A stretch of DNA of 64,000 nt from Bretschneidera sinensis. Its lineage: Eukaryota; Streptophyta; Magnoliopsida; Brassicales; Akaniaceae. Shown piece after piece: positions 36,101 to 48,188 of this stretch. Position 1 is the first letter of the stretch, and every line of letters begins with the position of its first letter. The position numbers were made by a program, and so were the translations under genes. The stretch covers positions 112,697,036-112,761,035 of the forward strand of contig CM043699.1 of the NCBI GenBank assembly GCA_023935145.1, in the 5' to 3' direction. The notes beneath the pieces were generated by a model. That model saw nothing but the letters and a program-made list of their open reading frames with translations. It searched no databases and was not told the origin of the DNA.

Positions 36101-39100
36101 AGTCAACAAAATATAGAACAAGGATGGTGAGAACCGCTGTGGAGGTCTAATGTTCATAGAAGACCTTCGGACAGCACTTATGGGCGTACATTGTTCTACC
36201 TGTGGGTCTGTATTCTCATCATTTTCCTAACTCCTACTCTGCACTGTGCTCTCAGAAAATTCATTCAAGTCAACAAACTCAGACTTCTTTGGTTTTAGCC
36301 TTGTAACAACAGATTCTACACTTGACCTGTCTTTGTACATAACCTGTTCATTGAAAATCACATTTCTACTCTTGATGATTTTTCGATTTTGATTATCTCA
36401 AAACTGATAACCAAAAACTTCATCACCATAGCCAATAAAGAAACATTTTCTGGATTCAGTAGAGTCAATATGAAAATAAGATAAACAACCAAAAACTTTT
36501 GAGTAAGAAAGGTTTACCTTTTTTTTCACTCCATACCTCTTAAGGTATCCTACAATCCAAAGGAACTAACGGTCCTCGATTTATCAAGTGAGCTGTTGTG
36601 CTAACTGCATCGGCCCAAAAAGTTTCTGGCAACCCAACATGCAACCTCATATTTCTAGCACGCTCATTGAGGGTCTTGTTCATGTGCTCAGCCACACCAT
36701 TCTGCTGTGGTATCCCGAGAATAGTCTTCTCCATCCTAATCCCATTAGCAGCACAAAATTCTCTAAACCCCCCATCTATGTACTCTACACCATTATCAGA
36801 CCTCAAACATTTTACATTCAAACCTATTTCAGTCTCAACCATGGCCTTCCATTTTTTAAAGGTCTCAAATATGTCAAATTTATTTTTCAGAAAATAAACC
36901 CATACCTTCCTGCTTGAGTCATCAATAAATGTGATGTAACACTGCGAACCTTCAAGAGATGCAATCGGGGAAGCTCTCCATAAATCTGTGTGCACCAACT
37001 CCAATTTTTCAGACTTTGGAGTTCTACCTCTTTTCAAGAAACTGACCTTTCTCTGTCTCCTAAGAATGCAGCTCTCACACAAATCAAAGTCGAGAGATTT
37101 CAACTTTGGCAGTTTCCCTTTAGACAGCATCACTTTCATCCCTTTTTCGCTCATGTGACCAAGCCTGCGGTGCCATAGATTTGTATCAACTTTTGCATCA
37201 ACCACTGCAATAGTATCTCTCACACTTGAGGTCATGTATAGAGTACCCGTTTTTGTTCCCCGAGCCACTACCATGGCTCCTTTTGTAATCTTCCAAGTAC
37301 CAGCCCCAAATGTCACCGTGTGGCCTTCAGCATCAAGCTATCGTACAGAGATCAAGTTCCTTATCAATATTGGAACATGTCGCACTTTCTGTATCAACCA
37401 CACAGACCCATTCGACAATTTAATGCGAACGTTTGCCATACCCACAATATCCAAGGCTTTTCCATCAGCAAAAGATACCTTCCCAAAATCACCTGTCACA
37501 CAGTGCTCCATGATTTCTCGGTGTGCAATGGTATGGAAAGAAGCTCCTGAGTCCAAAACCCAAGAGTCAATGAGATTGTCAACAGAAAGTAATAGGGCAT
37601 CCTGTAGTTCTTCTGTCACAGCATTTGCAGCATCATTCTCATTCCTTTTCTTCTGCGGTTCTCTACAATTTTTTTTAAAGTGGCCAGTCTTGCCACAATT
37701 CCAGCATTCCAGATCTGGATTTATTCCTACCTCCTCTTCTGGATTTTGATCTACTCCGATTAGAATTTCTATCCTGTGCTCTACCTCTTGTCTCAAGATT
37801 TAAAACGAAACTAGAACCCGAGGTTTCACCCGCATCTCTCCTGAGACCCTCCTCGCTTAAAATCAAATCCTGAATATCTTCATATTTGAGTTTATTCTTC
37901 CCTGCAGAATTACTCACCGCCATTCTCATGGATTCCCAACTGTTTGGCAAAGAAGCCAAAACAATTAAAGCACGAATCTCATCATCAAAATCAATCTCAA
38001 CAGAGGACAATTGATTAACAATTGTATTGAACTCATTCAGATGCTGTGCAACAGGGGTACTTTCTGTCATCTTTAAATTGAGCAACTTTTTCATTAGATG
38101 CACTTTGTTGTTAGTCGACGGTTTTTCATACATACTGGACAAAGCCGCCATCATATCCTTGGTGGTCTTCTCCTTTATAACATTGTGCGCAACTGATCTT
38201 GATAGAGTTAATCGAATAACTCTCAGTACTTGTCTATCAAGAAAATTCCATTCGTCTTCTTTCATACTGTCTGGCTTTGCCCCTAACAGAGGCAAATGTA
38301 ATTTCTTCCCATAGAATTAATCCTCGATTTGCATCCTCCAATACCCAAAATTTGTGCTATTGAATTTCTTGATTCCTGTCGCCTTTCCTTCTTCTCCGAC
38401 CATCGTTCCCACTCAAAAAACCGATAGCTCTGATACCAGTTGTTAGGATTAAACTACCCTATCCCTATGGATCTTGAAATGCAAATATAGAGAAGAAAAT
38501 AAAAATAAATAAAAAACAAACACATAGCACACAGATTTACGTGGTTCACCCAAACTCGGGTTATGTCCATGGAGTTGCAGTGATTTCACTATGTCATGAA
38601 GAACAATACAATGAGGTCTCACACCTAGACACCCCTCACAGTATTCACAAAAACAGCTCACACACACTTTCCCAAAAGAATAAGATGAAACCCTTATATT
38701 TCCGGGTTTAAATAAAACAGACACCAAACAATACTGAAAAGACCAAATTGGACAAAAAAAAAAAAACCACCAGGCTCCACACATAGCCTAACAACCACTA
38801 CATGAATAATTGTCTTGAAAGACTGAGAGTATATCATGACTAGGAAATAGATTTTAAGCTGTAATGATATGTAAGACGGATGTCCCAAGGTTTTGTTATG
38901 ATTGGAAATCAGTTGTATATAACATGTCATTCTAATTTATTATTTGACTATCTACAGATGTTGGATCTATCGCTTCTACTATCATGTATGCCTTCTATCT
39001 GAATGAAACTCTTGAAAGTGATCAGTTTTGCACTGTTCCTGTTATCAACATGAGGAGAGCAGACCTAAAATCCCATGCCGAGCTAAAATGGCTTCTGGAT

Positions 39101-40459
39101 TCATGTCAAATTGATCAGTCATCCTTAATTTTTGTTGATGAGGTCTGTTCTATGTGAATGTTGGAATTCTTTATCAATTGCAATACTTTCAACTGAACTA
39201 AGTAACTTGTGCAGCATTTAATTTGTTTCTGCAATTTTCTTTTTCCATAATGGTGATACGCCAAGCAGATTGACCTATCATATTATGATCTGTTTGGGAG
39301 TCTTAAGCTAGTTCTACTAAATGGTCACAAGCTCCCAACCAAACAAGAGGTAACGTATTGTTGGAGAAACTGACCCTACAGTCTACATTTACTGGTAAAA
39401 ACTGGAAATCATTGGTATATATTATCTTTCTGGAACAGGCATTAAAAGAGGCAGTAGTTGAAATCTTCAATTGCAAAAAGGTATATGTAGTTAACTCGTA
39501 TTGTTTGGTTTTCATACTTTTGTCCAGTTCCAGGATTCATTCACATGTGAAAATGCATAATATGAATGTTCTTGGTTTTACAGGGTGAATCCATATATCC
39601 TTGGGTTGAAATTATTACTGAGGGGCAGGTATGATGTCCAAATCTAAAGCATACATCTCTGTGTTCCTTATTCTTTTTGTTATCGTGATTATAATCTACT
39701 TCTGTCCATCAGAATGTGGAGTTATGTTTTGAAGTTTTTATGGGTAAACGCGTCATTTCCAGGATTGCTTACCCAATTTTTTGAGCTTAATGTGGTAAAA
39801 ATTATAACATTATGACTTCTCTCCTTAACATGAGAAAACTTTTATCTTTCTTGGCGAAAATCTACATGCCACTCTGTTGATTTGACTTAGTAGAAAACTG
39901 AAAAGCTATCTCATCTGGTATTCAGAGGGCTTACTACTGACCCGAGGTTAATAGGTCAGATTGTCAGGCCAGCCAAGGTAGAATTGTTTATGAATGTTTC
40001 AAAACATTTTAATTCCTTATAAAAGAAAGGGAAAATAAAACAAAGAAACATATGATCTGCTAGAACTACATAACCGATTATCCCCATCTGTCTATCAAAT
40101 GTATAATCTTGTCTGAGCCTGAACACTGCAGCCATTTGCACTTTTTTTGTTTTTTTTTTATAAAAAAAAGAGCTAAAATAGGACTGCCCTTTTTCTCCAT
40201 GAGGGGATCTGTGCTAATGAAAGCGCAAGTTGCAGAAATGGAGGCATTTGATATCGAGAGTGATGCATAAAGATAAATTCCATTTAAGAGCAATCACATC
40301 AGAAAACAAGAAAGGGGAAAAGGTGGAAATGAGAACAGCTTTTATATCAAGAAAAGATTTTAGCGTATATATAAAATGGATTCATCATCATTTATGATCA
40401 ACTTTTGGTAAGTGGTAACTATACAACTAATGTTTACAATTAAATTTATGTTTATGTTA

Positions 40460-40496
<37 letters not shown>

Positions 40497-43400
40497 TGGC
40501 CCATGGAACAAAACTATTTTTAGAGAAAAAACACTACATATTTTCTTATATGAAAATATACATATATATAATATAACAAATTAATATCCCTAAAAAATAT
40601 TTAAAGCATTAAATTTTTATAATCCATTTGATTGGTTATTAGATTGAAACAAATGGCTCACATCTTTATTTTATTTGTTATTTTCAATATATATGTTCTA
40701 TTTGGTCATCAAGCCACACACACACACTTTTTATAACAAATTTGGTTTAAATTTTAATTAGTCATGTTTAAGGATTATAATTTGTAATTTATTTGAGACA
40801 CAAATTATGGTTCGTTATTAGGGGGATATATGACGTCTCCTCTTCTGGGAGATAGTTAAGAATTGAGTTTAAATTTGGTATTCCATGCATTTCATTCTCC
40901 AAAATCTTTTCGTTATGTAGTAGTTTAAATATATTATAATTGATAATGGGATGGATTAATGACAGAATTCTGATATTGGCATATGAAAAACATACATGCA
41001 ACTTAAAAGATTCAGTATAAATGTCAAGTAATTGAACTGATAAATAAAAAATAGAAGTAGATATATCCAAAAAAATAAATTTGCATATAAAAGGTAGGAA
41101 AACCGGTGGAATGAAAAAGCATGCCCAGAAATTACGGGTTGGAGGGGGAGTTTGGGCATTCTTCATTGGTGTATTGGAACTCAGAAACAATGCCCCAAAA
41201 GTAACAGGCTATGTTTGTGCAAAAACAAAGCATTGGACATGTAGGTAATTGTATGGAACCGTTTTGCTTGCCACTACCACCTTGCTGAAATTGAATGTTT
41301 TCAATCTATAATTACTTCTATGGACCCTTAGGAAGCTTTTCTTTTTAAAACCCAGAATCCTCTAAGACCAGGCCCACTTTGGACCTGGCCCTACAGGCCA
41401 AACTGGGGAAAGAGAGCACGCTGGCCCCTGATGCGGCCTTGGACCCTTAGGAAGCTTGATTAACTCATGAATCCAATTAAAAAACGATTACGACACTGTC
41501 TTTCTTTTGATTTTTTTTTGTTCATTTTTCCATTTTTTGCATTAATATAATTTTGGGATTTGTGAAAACATGTCCCATATGCATCCTATGCACTAGAAAT
41601 GGCATTTTCTGAAAGAAAGATTGAACTTATTCCATTTGGAAAAAGAACATTTGTGAGAGGCGGCAAAGGTTCCATCCAGAATAGTTAGAAAACTATGTAT
41701 TTGACTGGATAAATAGGATCCTGTCGGTTATTACTCTATGATCCTGCCAGTATTATTGTATTTATTTTCATACAAAAACAAGTGGCTTCTTCATATTTTT
41801 TCTTAATCCTGCTGTTGTCACTATTGACCGGTTTGATGTTCACGTTGTTTTACTTATGTATGTCCAGGATTGCTCGTGCTGCACGCTTGTTGCTGAAAAG
41901 TTTGCTCTGATTTCGCCTGAGATTTTGGCTGGGAAAGGATTTAGTCGACTTTTGGTAGTCAGCACTCCTACTTTTGAACTTCTAAACGTTATTATAGCCT
42001 GACACGACTGAGTAATTCCAATTACTTATTTTTAAAGCAACTATCATATGTATGTAATTTATATATATACACACACTTGGACTTGAGTAGCAATTAAATG
42101 AACCACCCCTGGAATTTACTATGGCGCATGGTTAACCCGATATTAACTAACACTTTTAAGCAATATTTTCATTATATCACCTTTTATTTCATTTTCTTTA
42201 TTTCCCTTTTTGGTGAAGTTAGGGACATGATGCGTTGGTTGAGAATCAAATGACTTCAATTCTAGTTCAAGCTAAACTTCCTTCCAGTAACACTCACATT
42301 TATCTCCTTTCGATCTGTTTGTTTACTGGTTTTCCTGTTTGTATGCAGTTAGCTGGCATCCTCTTGGATACTGGAAACCTAACAAGCCCTAATTGTACCT
42401 CCAAAGACAAGTACATGGCTACATTGTTGATCAATGGTGCTGGTCGTTTTGGATGCAATGGTCTTTATCAATTATGTATGTTGTTTTGGCCTCAACTTCT
42501 CCATGTGGTTTTCTTTTACTGTTCCTTTTACACTTATATCGCTAATCTGGAGCCACAATTTATGAATTGAAGTGAGATACAAAAAGTATGATGTTTCCGA
42601 CCTCAAAGTAGTTGACATCTTGCGGAAGGATTTCAAGAAGTGGTCAAGATTAGGTCTGGACAGTTCCTAGCCTCTTATTTTATTTTTTAATAGAACTCGT
42701 TTTATTATTCAGTAGCAACTAAATATCTGCAGCAAGATTCTGTTATTAATTCTTACATTTCAACCTGAACATCAAATATCAAATCAGAACTCCCAATTAC
42801 TAACGTTTTTGTAGTCAAATGATAGTCTCATGTTTCATAACCAGTAGTCACTGTAAAGATATCAAGCATTGTACTTTTGGAAAATTTAATAGGTGACTTA
42901 ACCTGAATAAGATAATCAGATTACGAGTGTGAGAGGCTCCTGTAAGACCCGTGATTTGAATACTTTTAGTATGTTAGCTGATCAACTTGATGGTGTTTTG
43001 GTTTCTTCTCAGTTGTGTAAAATTTTGTTGAAACACAACCTGATCTTGTAACCTGCATGTTACAACAGTTCATGGCTTGAATAATATATGTGTTTGTGGA
43101 GAAGGTTATGGAGCTAGGATTGTTGTTATGTTGCGTTTGGATGCATGGATTTGGAATTGCAAATGTATGGAATTACAATTCAATTTCAAATCCATTGTTT
43201 GGTTCTCAAATCTATGGAATTACAATTCAATTTCAAATCCATTGTTTGGTTCTCTTTACTTAGTTTGTATTTGGAATTGAACTGTAATTCCAGTGGGTTT
43301 TTTTTTTTTTTGGATAAGTTCCAAATAGTTGAATCCCAAAGTTTCAATTGCAAGCCAAAACCAATTATTTACATTTCCACAACCTTCAACTCTCTTAATA

Positions 43401-46400
43401 TAACGATCATATCATATATGTATTCATGCACCTACGGATATATACATACATACATGTATAGATGCATGCATGCTTATGAATATACATATATAGAAACGTG
43501 GGAAGAACTACTTGATGGGCTAAGGCCTATAGAAATGTGAGAAGATCTACTTCTAGTGCTTAGTTGTTTAGCAACTTAGAAAATCATACGAGGGGTTGCT
43601 AGATAATGCAGTAGTGTTAGATAAGCCCTGACGTTCAGTTTCAATATAGAAAAACTGCTCTAATCTCTCCATTCTCTTAATAAGCTGGAAGAGAAAAAAT
43701 AAACGAGGATATTGATTTTTGACTGGTTCAATTGGCTTGGATCAATTACTAAGCTGGGGGAGAATGAGGAATGTAATTATTGTAGGATTGTAGCAGTGGT
43801 GGCACTGGTGAAATGCTTCTCGACTGATGTCCCATCACTTTTAGAATGAAAGGAAAGTTATGTAGGGCTATTGAGTATTGGTGTTATTATAATCCTTTAC
43901 TGGGAAGTTCAAGTAGAGTTAAGCGAAATTTAACTTTTGCATCATAAATGTCACATTTTATAAAATGTATTAATTGTTCTGAAATGTATGCATATCTAGA
44001 ATGTATCTTTGTGCATGCATCTTCATTTTCTATTCAACTCCCAGAATGCAAATGAAGCAATCTCAACATAAGATGCAATCTTTTCTGCTTTTGGAGTTCA
44101 CTTGTTGATTTACTGGTAAATTAGTTCATGTTGGTGGTTAAATCTTCTGAGTATGTATTGCATTGATGCTATGTTTCCTGAGACGTCCTTGCATTTTGTT
44201 GCATTCCATTAACATAAAAATTATTGAACCAGGTAAACAAGACAGTAGTGGTTCAAGATTGATGTCGTCATACATCGGGATGAGTTCTATAGGGATTTCA
44301 GTTGAGCAACTTCTTGCTCATGAGAATACTTCAACTCAAGAAATAAGATATTTCCAGCGTGAGTTATAAAATCCATATTTAGCATCAAATTTGGATTTTA
44401 TAGACATTGCCGATTATATATGTACTAAAATATGATAATACTACCATTATCTTTCTGTTATTGCGGATGAAGGGATTGATTTATCAAGGACTAGCGGTTT
44501 CTATCTGGTCAATCCCTTAATGCAATCTTTTAAGTTGCTCTTTACTCTGTTGATTTCTTTTCTTAAAGTTTCACCCATGCAAATTTAAGCTTCTGGACAT
44601 TGCTTGCATTTTTTATTCCCTTCAATTTCAAGAAACATAATTTGATTTCAATTCCGAGAAGCATGTCTAGCCTTTACTACCAATATCAGTTGTTTATTTT
44701 TTTATCCCTATTTTGAGGATTTATGTATGCTCTTTGCTCATTAACCTTGCATTTTCAACAAAATCAGGACGATACTCTTAAAGAGAAACTTTATTTCTTT
44801 GATAAGAAAAAGGAGATGTGAATTTAACTTTATGTTTTCTGTTACAATATATTCCAAGTTTATCATATTGTTATATATAATATTCTATATGAACATGTGT
44901 GCATGAGTGCACTTTCATGCTCTTCCTTGTGCACCTGCTTTTATCATGACATCTGGAATTGGTCTGGCATAAACTTGAGTCAGGATATGCTAGCCTCTCT
45001 CTCTCTCTCTCTCTGTTTTTGGTAAGTAATATGCAGTGGAAGAACACAGACTGAATGAGAGGGGATTTGGAAGGAGCATAACCAGTGTAGCCTAGCTTAA
45101 CCTAGATATGTATGTAAAATGGTATTAAGTTGTCTATGTTTTGTTCTTTACATTACCAAAACTTATGGCTAAATACATTTTGGCATTCAGTTTTGGTGAA
45201 GACTGTCAAATATTCTTTATTAATGCTTTCTTGTTTAATTTCAGAAGCTGAGAAAATTCGACTACTTATGATTGTTTCAGGGCATTATGATCAACAGAAA
45301 AACTTCAAGGTTTGCAGATCCATGTTTATCTTTATTTTATTTAATTAAAAGGGAGCTATTGAATCAGGTTGGTTGATCATACTGTGGGATCGAACTGGAA
45401 TTTGACTCATTGTCTTGAGAATGATTTTAGATATTTTAAGCTTATGGTAGGCTCTAAGTGAGTACCTGCTCATTAACACCCCTGGTTCTTTAAGTTATGT
45501 TTGCTGTTTCGTGCTCTCTGTGATGATTAGGGTAGAATCTTTATTAAGCATGGATAAAGGACTTCACAACCCATGGTACTGAAGTTATTGTAAAGTGCAG
45601 AACATCAGGTGTGCTTTATACCCCAAAAGAAGCTCTCTGGAAAACTGATAGCCTGATTTTTCATGGCAGTCCAGCAAAGGAATTCAACCACTTTCATCCC
45701 AGTAGATCTGTAGATATCGATAATGAACTGAAAATATTAAAAGGAATTAATATGTGTGTATATATATATAATCATGTCAACAGTTGAGAATTTTAGGTGT
45801 AAAGTGATTTGGGCATGGTCATCGTCAAGGTTACCAACAAAATTTGGGTCTTATACCCTGCATGCCGACCATTATTTGTTGTTATCTGTCTTTATAGTCT
45901 GTAAGACATTCATTTAGCTCTTTTTTTCCTCTTTAATTCTGAAGAAAGTGACATTACTTATTTTTGATTTATTCAGAGGGAGATAATGGTCTCAGCTGAA
46001 TCTGCGGATATTATGAAGAATTTGCTGTTCTTCTTCAATTCAAATGCCTCCCAACTGCCGCTGAAAGTTCTCCATCAACCAGGTTGGTTTTGCTAAAAAA
46101 ATGGAAAAAGAAAAAGTATATTCCATAGATATCAGCCTTTTGTGATTAACCAAGTTTAGGGTGGTAATAAATACTTTCTTATGGAGTCTAGAAATGTAGA
46201 CCAGGCAACTAGGCACCTATCACTGAACATACGCTGTCTGAAAATAGGAAAGAATTTTTCATATTCTTATGTTCTGTACAGAAATGTTCTAAACAGAAAA
46301 ACTGATACGGAAACAAGATCAAAATGTCTAATCATCTCTAAGTACAACTTTTTTGAAAGGAGGTTTGGTTTGCTCATGGAAACAATAATATATTCTTGCT

Positions 46401-47013
46401 GATACGAGTTTTTCTTTTGGAAAGACATGCCCAAAAGAAGTTTGATAGCTAGATCATTGTAGCTACCCAATTGATAATTTCTCTTTGTTTCTCGTAAGCA
46501 CCATTAATTTATAATCTATTTGAAATGTTATAGTTGAGTAAACCATTAAAAATTGATTCGGACTAGGTGATTTATGAGTTAACCTGCCATATATGTCCTC
46601 GAGTAGGTTCCATATTGGTACTTGATATAAGCTTTGTACCATGACAATATCTGGTTACTTTGCATCAAAGTCTTAATTCCAGAAGTTTTTTTTTGGGTAC
46701 ATTGGCGGAGAGAAAGATTTAATCCGGGTCTCCTAAATGGAGGGACCCGGAAGTGACCGTTAGGCAAAAAGACTGCAGTCTAATTCCAGAAGATTCGTTA
46801 AACATATTGTAGTGACCTATTTGTTGCAGCTACTTGTTATGCTGCATGCATACAGAATACACATAATAAACTCAGATGAACTCTCTTTCATGTGATGATG
46901 CAGGCCTTAGAGAGGAGATGAGGGTGTTTGAGATTGACAGGGTTACGTCAAGAAAGAAAATTGAGCGGCTTCTAGAAGAATTTTTCGGGGCATCAAAGAA
47001 TAATGTGGGCTAA
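30191..47013 (+). CDS. PRUNE-like DHH/DHHA2 phosphoesterase-family protein (13 exons, 578 aa)
   Basis: Exons: 30191-30223, 32549-33197, 38958-39142, 39269-39349, 39439-39480, 39584-39628, 41868-41954, 42349-42475, 42573-42653, 44233-44358, 45245-45309, 45977-46082, 46904-47013. All introns are GT-AG and every junction keeps the frame. Residues 1-190 are a low-complexity, Ser-rich plant N terminus. From about 190 on, the protein follows the animal PRUNE/exopolyphosphatase fold: [11 protein letters not shown], then [20 protein letters not shown] (D288 kept), then [11 protein letters not shown] (D381 kept), then a DHHA2-like C-terminal part (about 418-545). Two metal-site motifs are changed: the DxDS box reads DVGS (228-231) and the DHH box reads NGH (307-309). 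Family members hydrolyse short polyphosphates or nucleotides; with these changes activity is doubtful. Intron 2 (5.8 kb) contains an antisense copia element. Confidence 0.88.
32209..32245. repeat. ATGGCAT heptamer microsatellite
   Basis: Five perfect tandem copies of a 7-bp unit (ATGGCAT) in intron 1 of the PRUNE-like gene. Likely polymorphic. Confidence 0.9.
34092..34450 (-). repeat. 3' LTR of copia element 2
   Basis: 359 bp, TGTTGGGGTTAAAC to ATAGCCTAACA. It contains a GTGGTTCACCCAAGCTCGGG motif and a 17-A run near the inner edge. By eye about one base in eight differs from the other LTR in the first half. Confidence 0.9.
34542..35030 (-). pseudogene. copia element 2 RNase H and polyprotein end
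   Basis: 34752-35030 encodes copia-type RNase H ([35 protein letters not shown]). It continues after a stop into the usual C-terminal motif [12 protein letters not shown], and ends at the stop at 34542-34544. Confidence 0.85.
35420..36157 (-). pseudogene. copia element 2 reverse transcriptase
   Basis: The N-terminal part is at 36157-35762 ([20 protein letters not shown] and [16 protein letters not shown]). The catalytic box YVDDMLVAW lies near 35510-35480 in another frame. The thumb region [11 protein letters not shown] is at 35423-35217. The active-site residues survive but several frameshifts and stops interrupt the domain. Confidence 0.85.
36540..37316 (-). pseudogene. copia element 2 integrase
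   Basis: Open for 258 codons. A zinc-binding start ([12 protein letters not shown], then CESCILRRQ) leads into the DDE core: VHTDLW, then [10 protein letters not shown], then [12 protein letters not shown] with the Glu. All three acidic residues are present. It is separated from the flanking domains by frame breaks, so it cannot be made as a normal polyprotein. Confidence 0.88.
37338..38403 (-). pseudogene. copia element 2 gag, CCHC knuckle and protease
   Basis: Gag starts at the minus-strand ATG 38403 ([14 protein letters not shown]). An in-frame TAA follows after about 29 codons (near 38316). The UBN2-type gag domain continues at 38295-37675 ([37 protein letters not shown]). The CCHC knuckle [14 protein letters not shown] lies at 37700-37659 in a shifted frame, followed by the protease active site LDSGASFH near 37547. 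The stop and frameshift break the polyprotein. Confidence 0.85.
38441..38793 (-). repeat. 5' LTR of copia element 2
   Basis: 353 bp, TGTTAGGATTAAAC to ATAGCCTAACA. The inner end directly precedes the primer-binding site. Confidence 0.9.
40463..40494. repeat. (TA)n microsatellite
   Basis: About 16 uninterrupted TA units in intron 6 of the PRUNE-like gene. Confidence 0.9.
41322..41457. repeat. 17-bp direct repeat flanking a GC-rich segment in intron 6
   Basis: GGACCCTTAGGAAGCTT occurs at 41322-41338 and again, identical, at 41441-41457. The 102 bp between are much richer in G and C than the surrounding intron. This may be a small duplication or insertion scar. Confidence 0.7.
43166..43254. 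repeat. perfect 42-bp direct repeat in intron 9
   Basis: The segment starting TATGGAATTACAATTC and ending TTTGGTTCTC occurs at 43166-43207 and, identical, at 43213-43254. The surroundings (TTGGATGCATGGATTTGG before, TGGAATTGAACTGTAATTCCA after) look like part of a MITE-type element. Confidence 0.8.
44994..45014. repeat. (CT)n microsatellite
   Basis: Ten CT units in intron 10 of the PRUNE-like gene. Confidence 0.85.
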
Positions 47014-48188
47014 TAACCTGGACAAGACGAATACAGAAGATTTTGTTAATTCAGTGGGCGAATAGTAAAGAGCAAAATCAACTGAAAGGAAAAAATAAAA
47101 GGGGTACATTTGTGGTTGAACATATTTGTAAATATCGTGGCATTATGTGATTAAAGCAGTCACTCTTATTTTTTCTTTCTTTTTTTTTTTCGGTTTTTGT
47201 GTCTGACCTTTGAATTCATTTTTGAGCTTGTGTTCATTTGAAGATTCATTGACATTGCATAAATTGTGATAAGCACAAGATTGAATACTTGTGTTCATTT
47301 AAAATGATGAAACATGATTGGTCAATCGAAGTCAAGCTAGATCAAGTTTAAGCTTTTCTTGTTATGGAGTAATTCTTAATTAGATCCTACATAATACATG
47401 GATTTTATAAACTAAGATCAATCATGTTTCACATTTTAAATATTTTGATGATTTTAAAATCTCAAAAAGGGAATAAATTGTTAAACTACGGAAGTGGAAA
47501 CTCATAATTGGTATAATATACTAGGTGGAGTTTAACCAAAACTTCCTCTATATCTTGGTGAGTATTGACAATTCACCAAGTGGGTTTACATCGACGTTTG
47601 GATATTGATTTTAACATGTTTAAATTAGTATCACTTAAAATTGTTCACAATATTTATTCTTTGAATGGATTTAAGAAGTGTTTAAATCAATATCTAAATG
47701 TCGCTTAAGTGTTTTTTATGATACACCATAGGCAACACATAAAGTCAAGTTTATCAACAATATAATATGTCGATTTTGGATTTCGAATTAATTGATAGCT
47801 AAAAGTTATACATAAATTTCTTGATATATATATATTTTTACTAGTTTTGTTATACTAGGGCAATGGTCGGGTGATTTAAGCATTTTTGAATCAATAAATT
47901 TAAGGAATTTTTATCTTGAACCATTTTAAGTTTATTAATTTAAGCATATTTTAATCAGTTTCAAACATCACGTATATATTACCTTAGTTTCAAACTTCAC
48001 GCATATATTGCCTTAGTTTAGATGGAGACAATAGATATTTACAAGAATTAGATTCCTCAAATAATACTATAAAAATCGATAATGAAACAATTGTTTATAT
48101 AATTTCAACATAGAAAGAGACATTCCTAAAACTTTTTTTTATTCCACATTCTTATCTCCAAATAATGAATTAAGTTTTCTGTTTGAGA
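47014..48188. other. 3' UTR and intergenic DNA
   Basis: Begins with the 3' UTR of the PRUNE-like gene, then AT-rich sequence without a recognisable gene up to the left edge of copia element 3. Confidence 0.45.
47094..47099 (+). promoter_or_regulatory. candidate poly(A) signal of the PRUNE-like gene
   Basis: AATAAA 80 bp downstream of the stop codon at 47011-47013. Plant signals are loose, so the actual cleavage site is not known. Confidence 0.45.

Larger units (their letters stand above)
34092..38793 (-). mobile_element. Ty1/copia element 2 (Tork/Tnt1-like) in intron 2 of the PRUNE-like gene
   Basis: A 4.7-kb element opposite in direction to the host gene. LTRs at 34092-34450 and 38441-38793 both run TGTT..AACA. 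The primer-binding site TGGTATCAGAGC (initiator tRNA-Met type) is at 38439-38422, and a polypurine-like tract CAAGTGGGAGAC is at 34462-34451. Flanks ACTAT and ACCAC agree at 3 of 5 bases, so the target duplication has probably mutated. The LTRs differ at many positions, so the insertion is not recent. The domain order is copia. The lineage name is a judgement from the gag sequence type. Confidence 0.9.

Noticed and set aside
37234..37749. 171-codon plus-strand open frame
   Set aside because: It is the reverse complement of copia element 2 protease and integrase; the minus-strand frame has the known domains.
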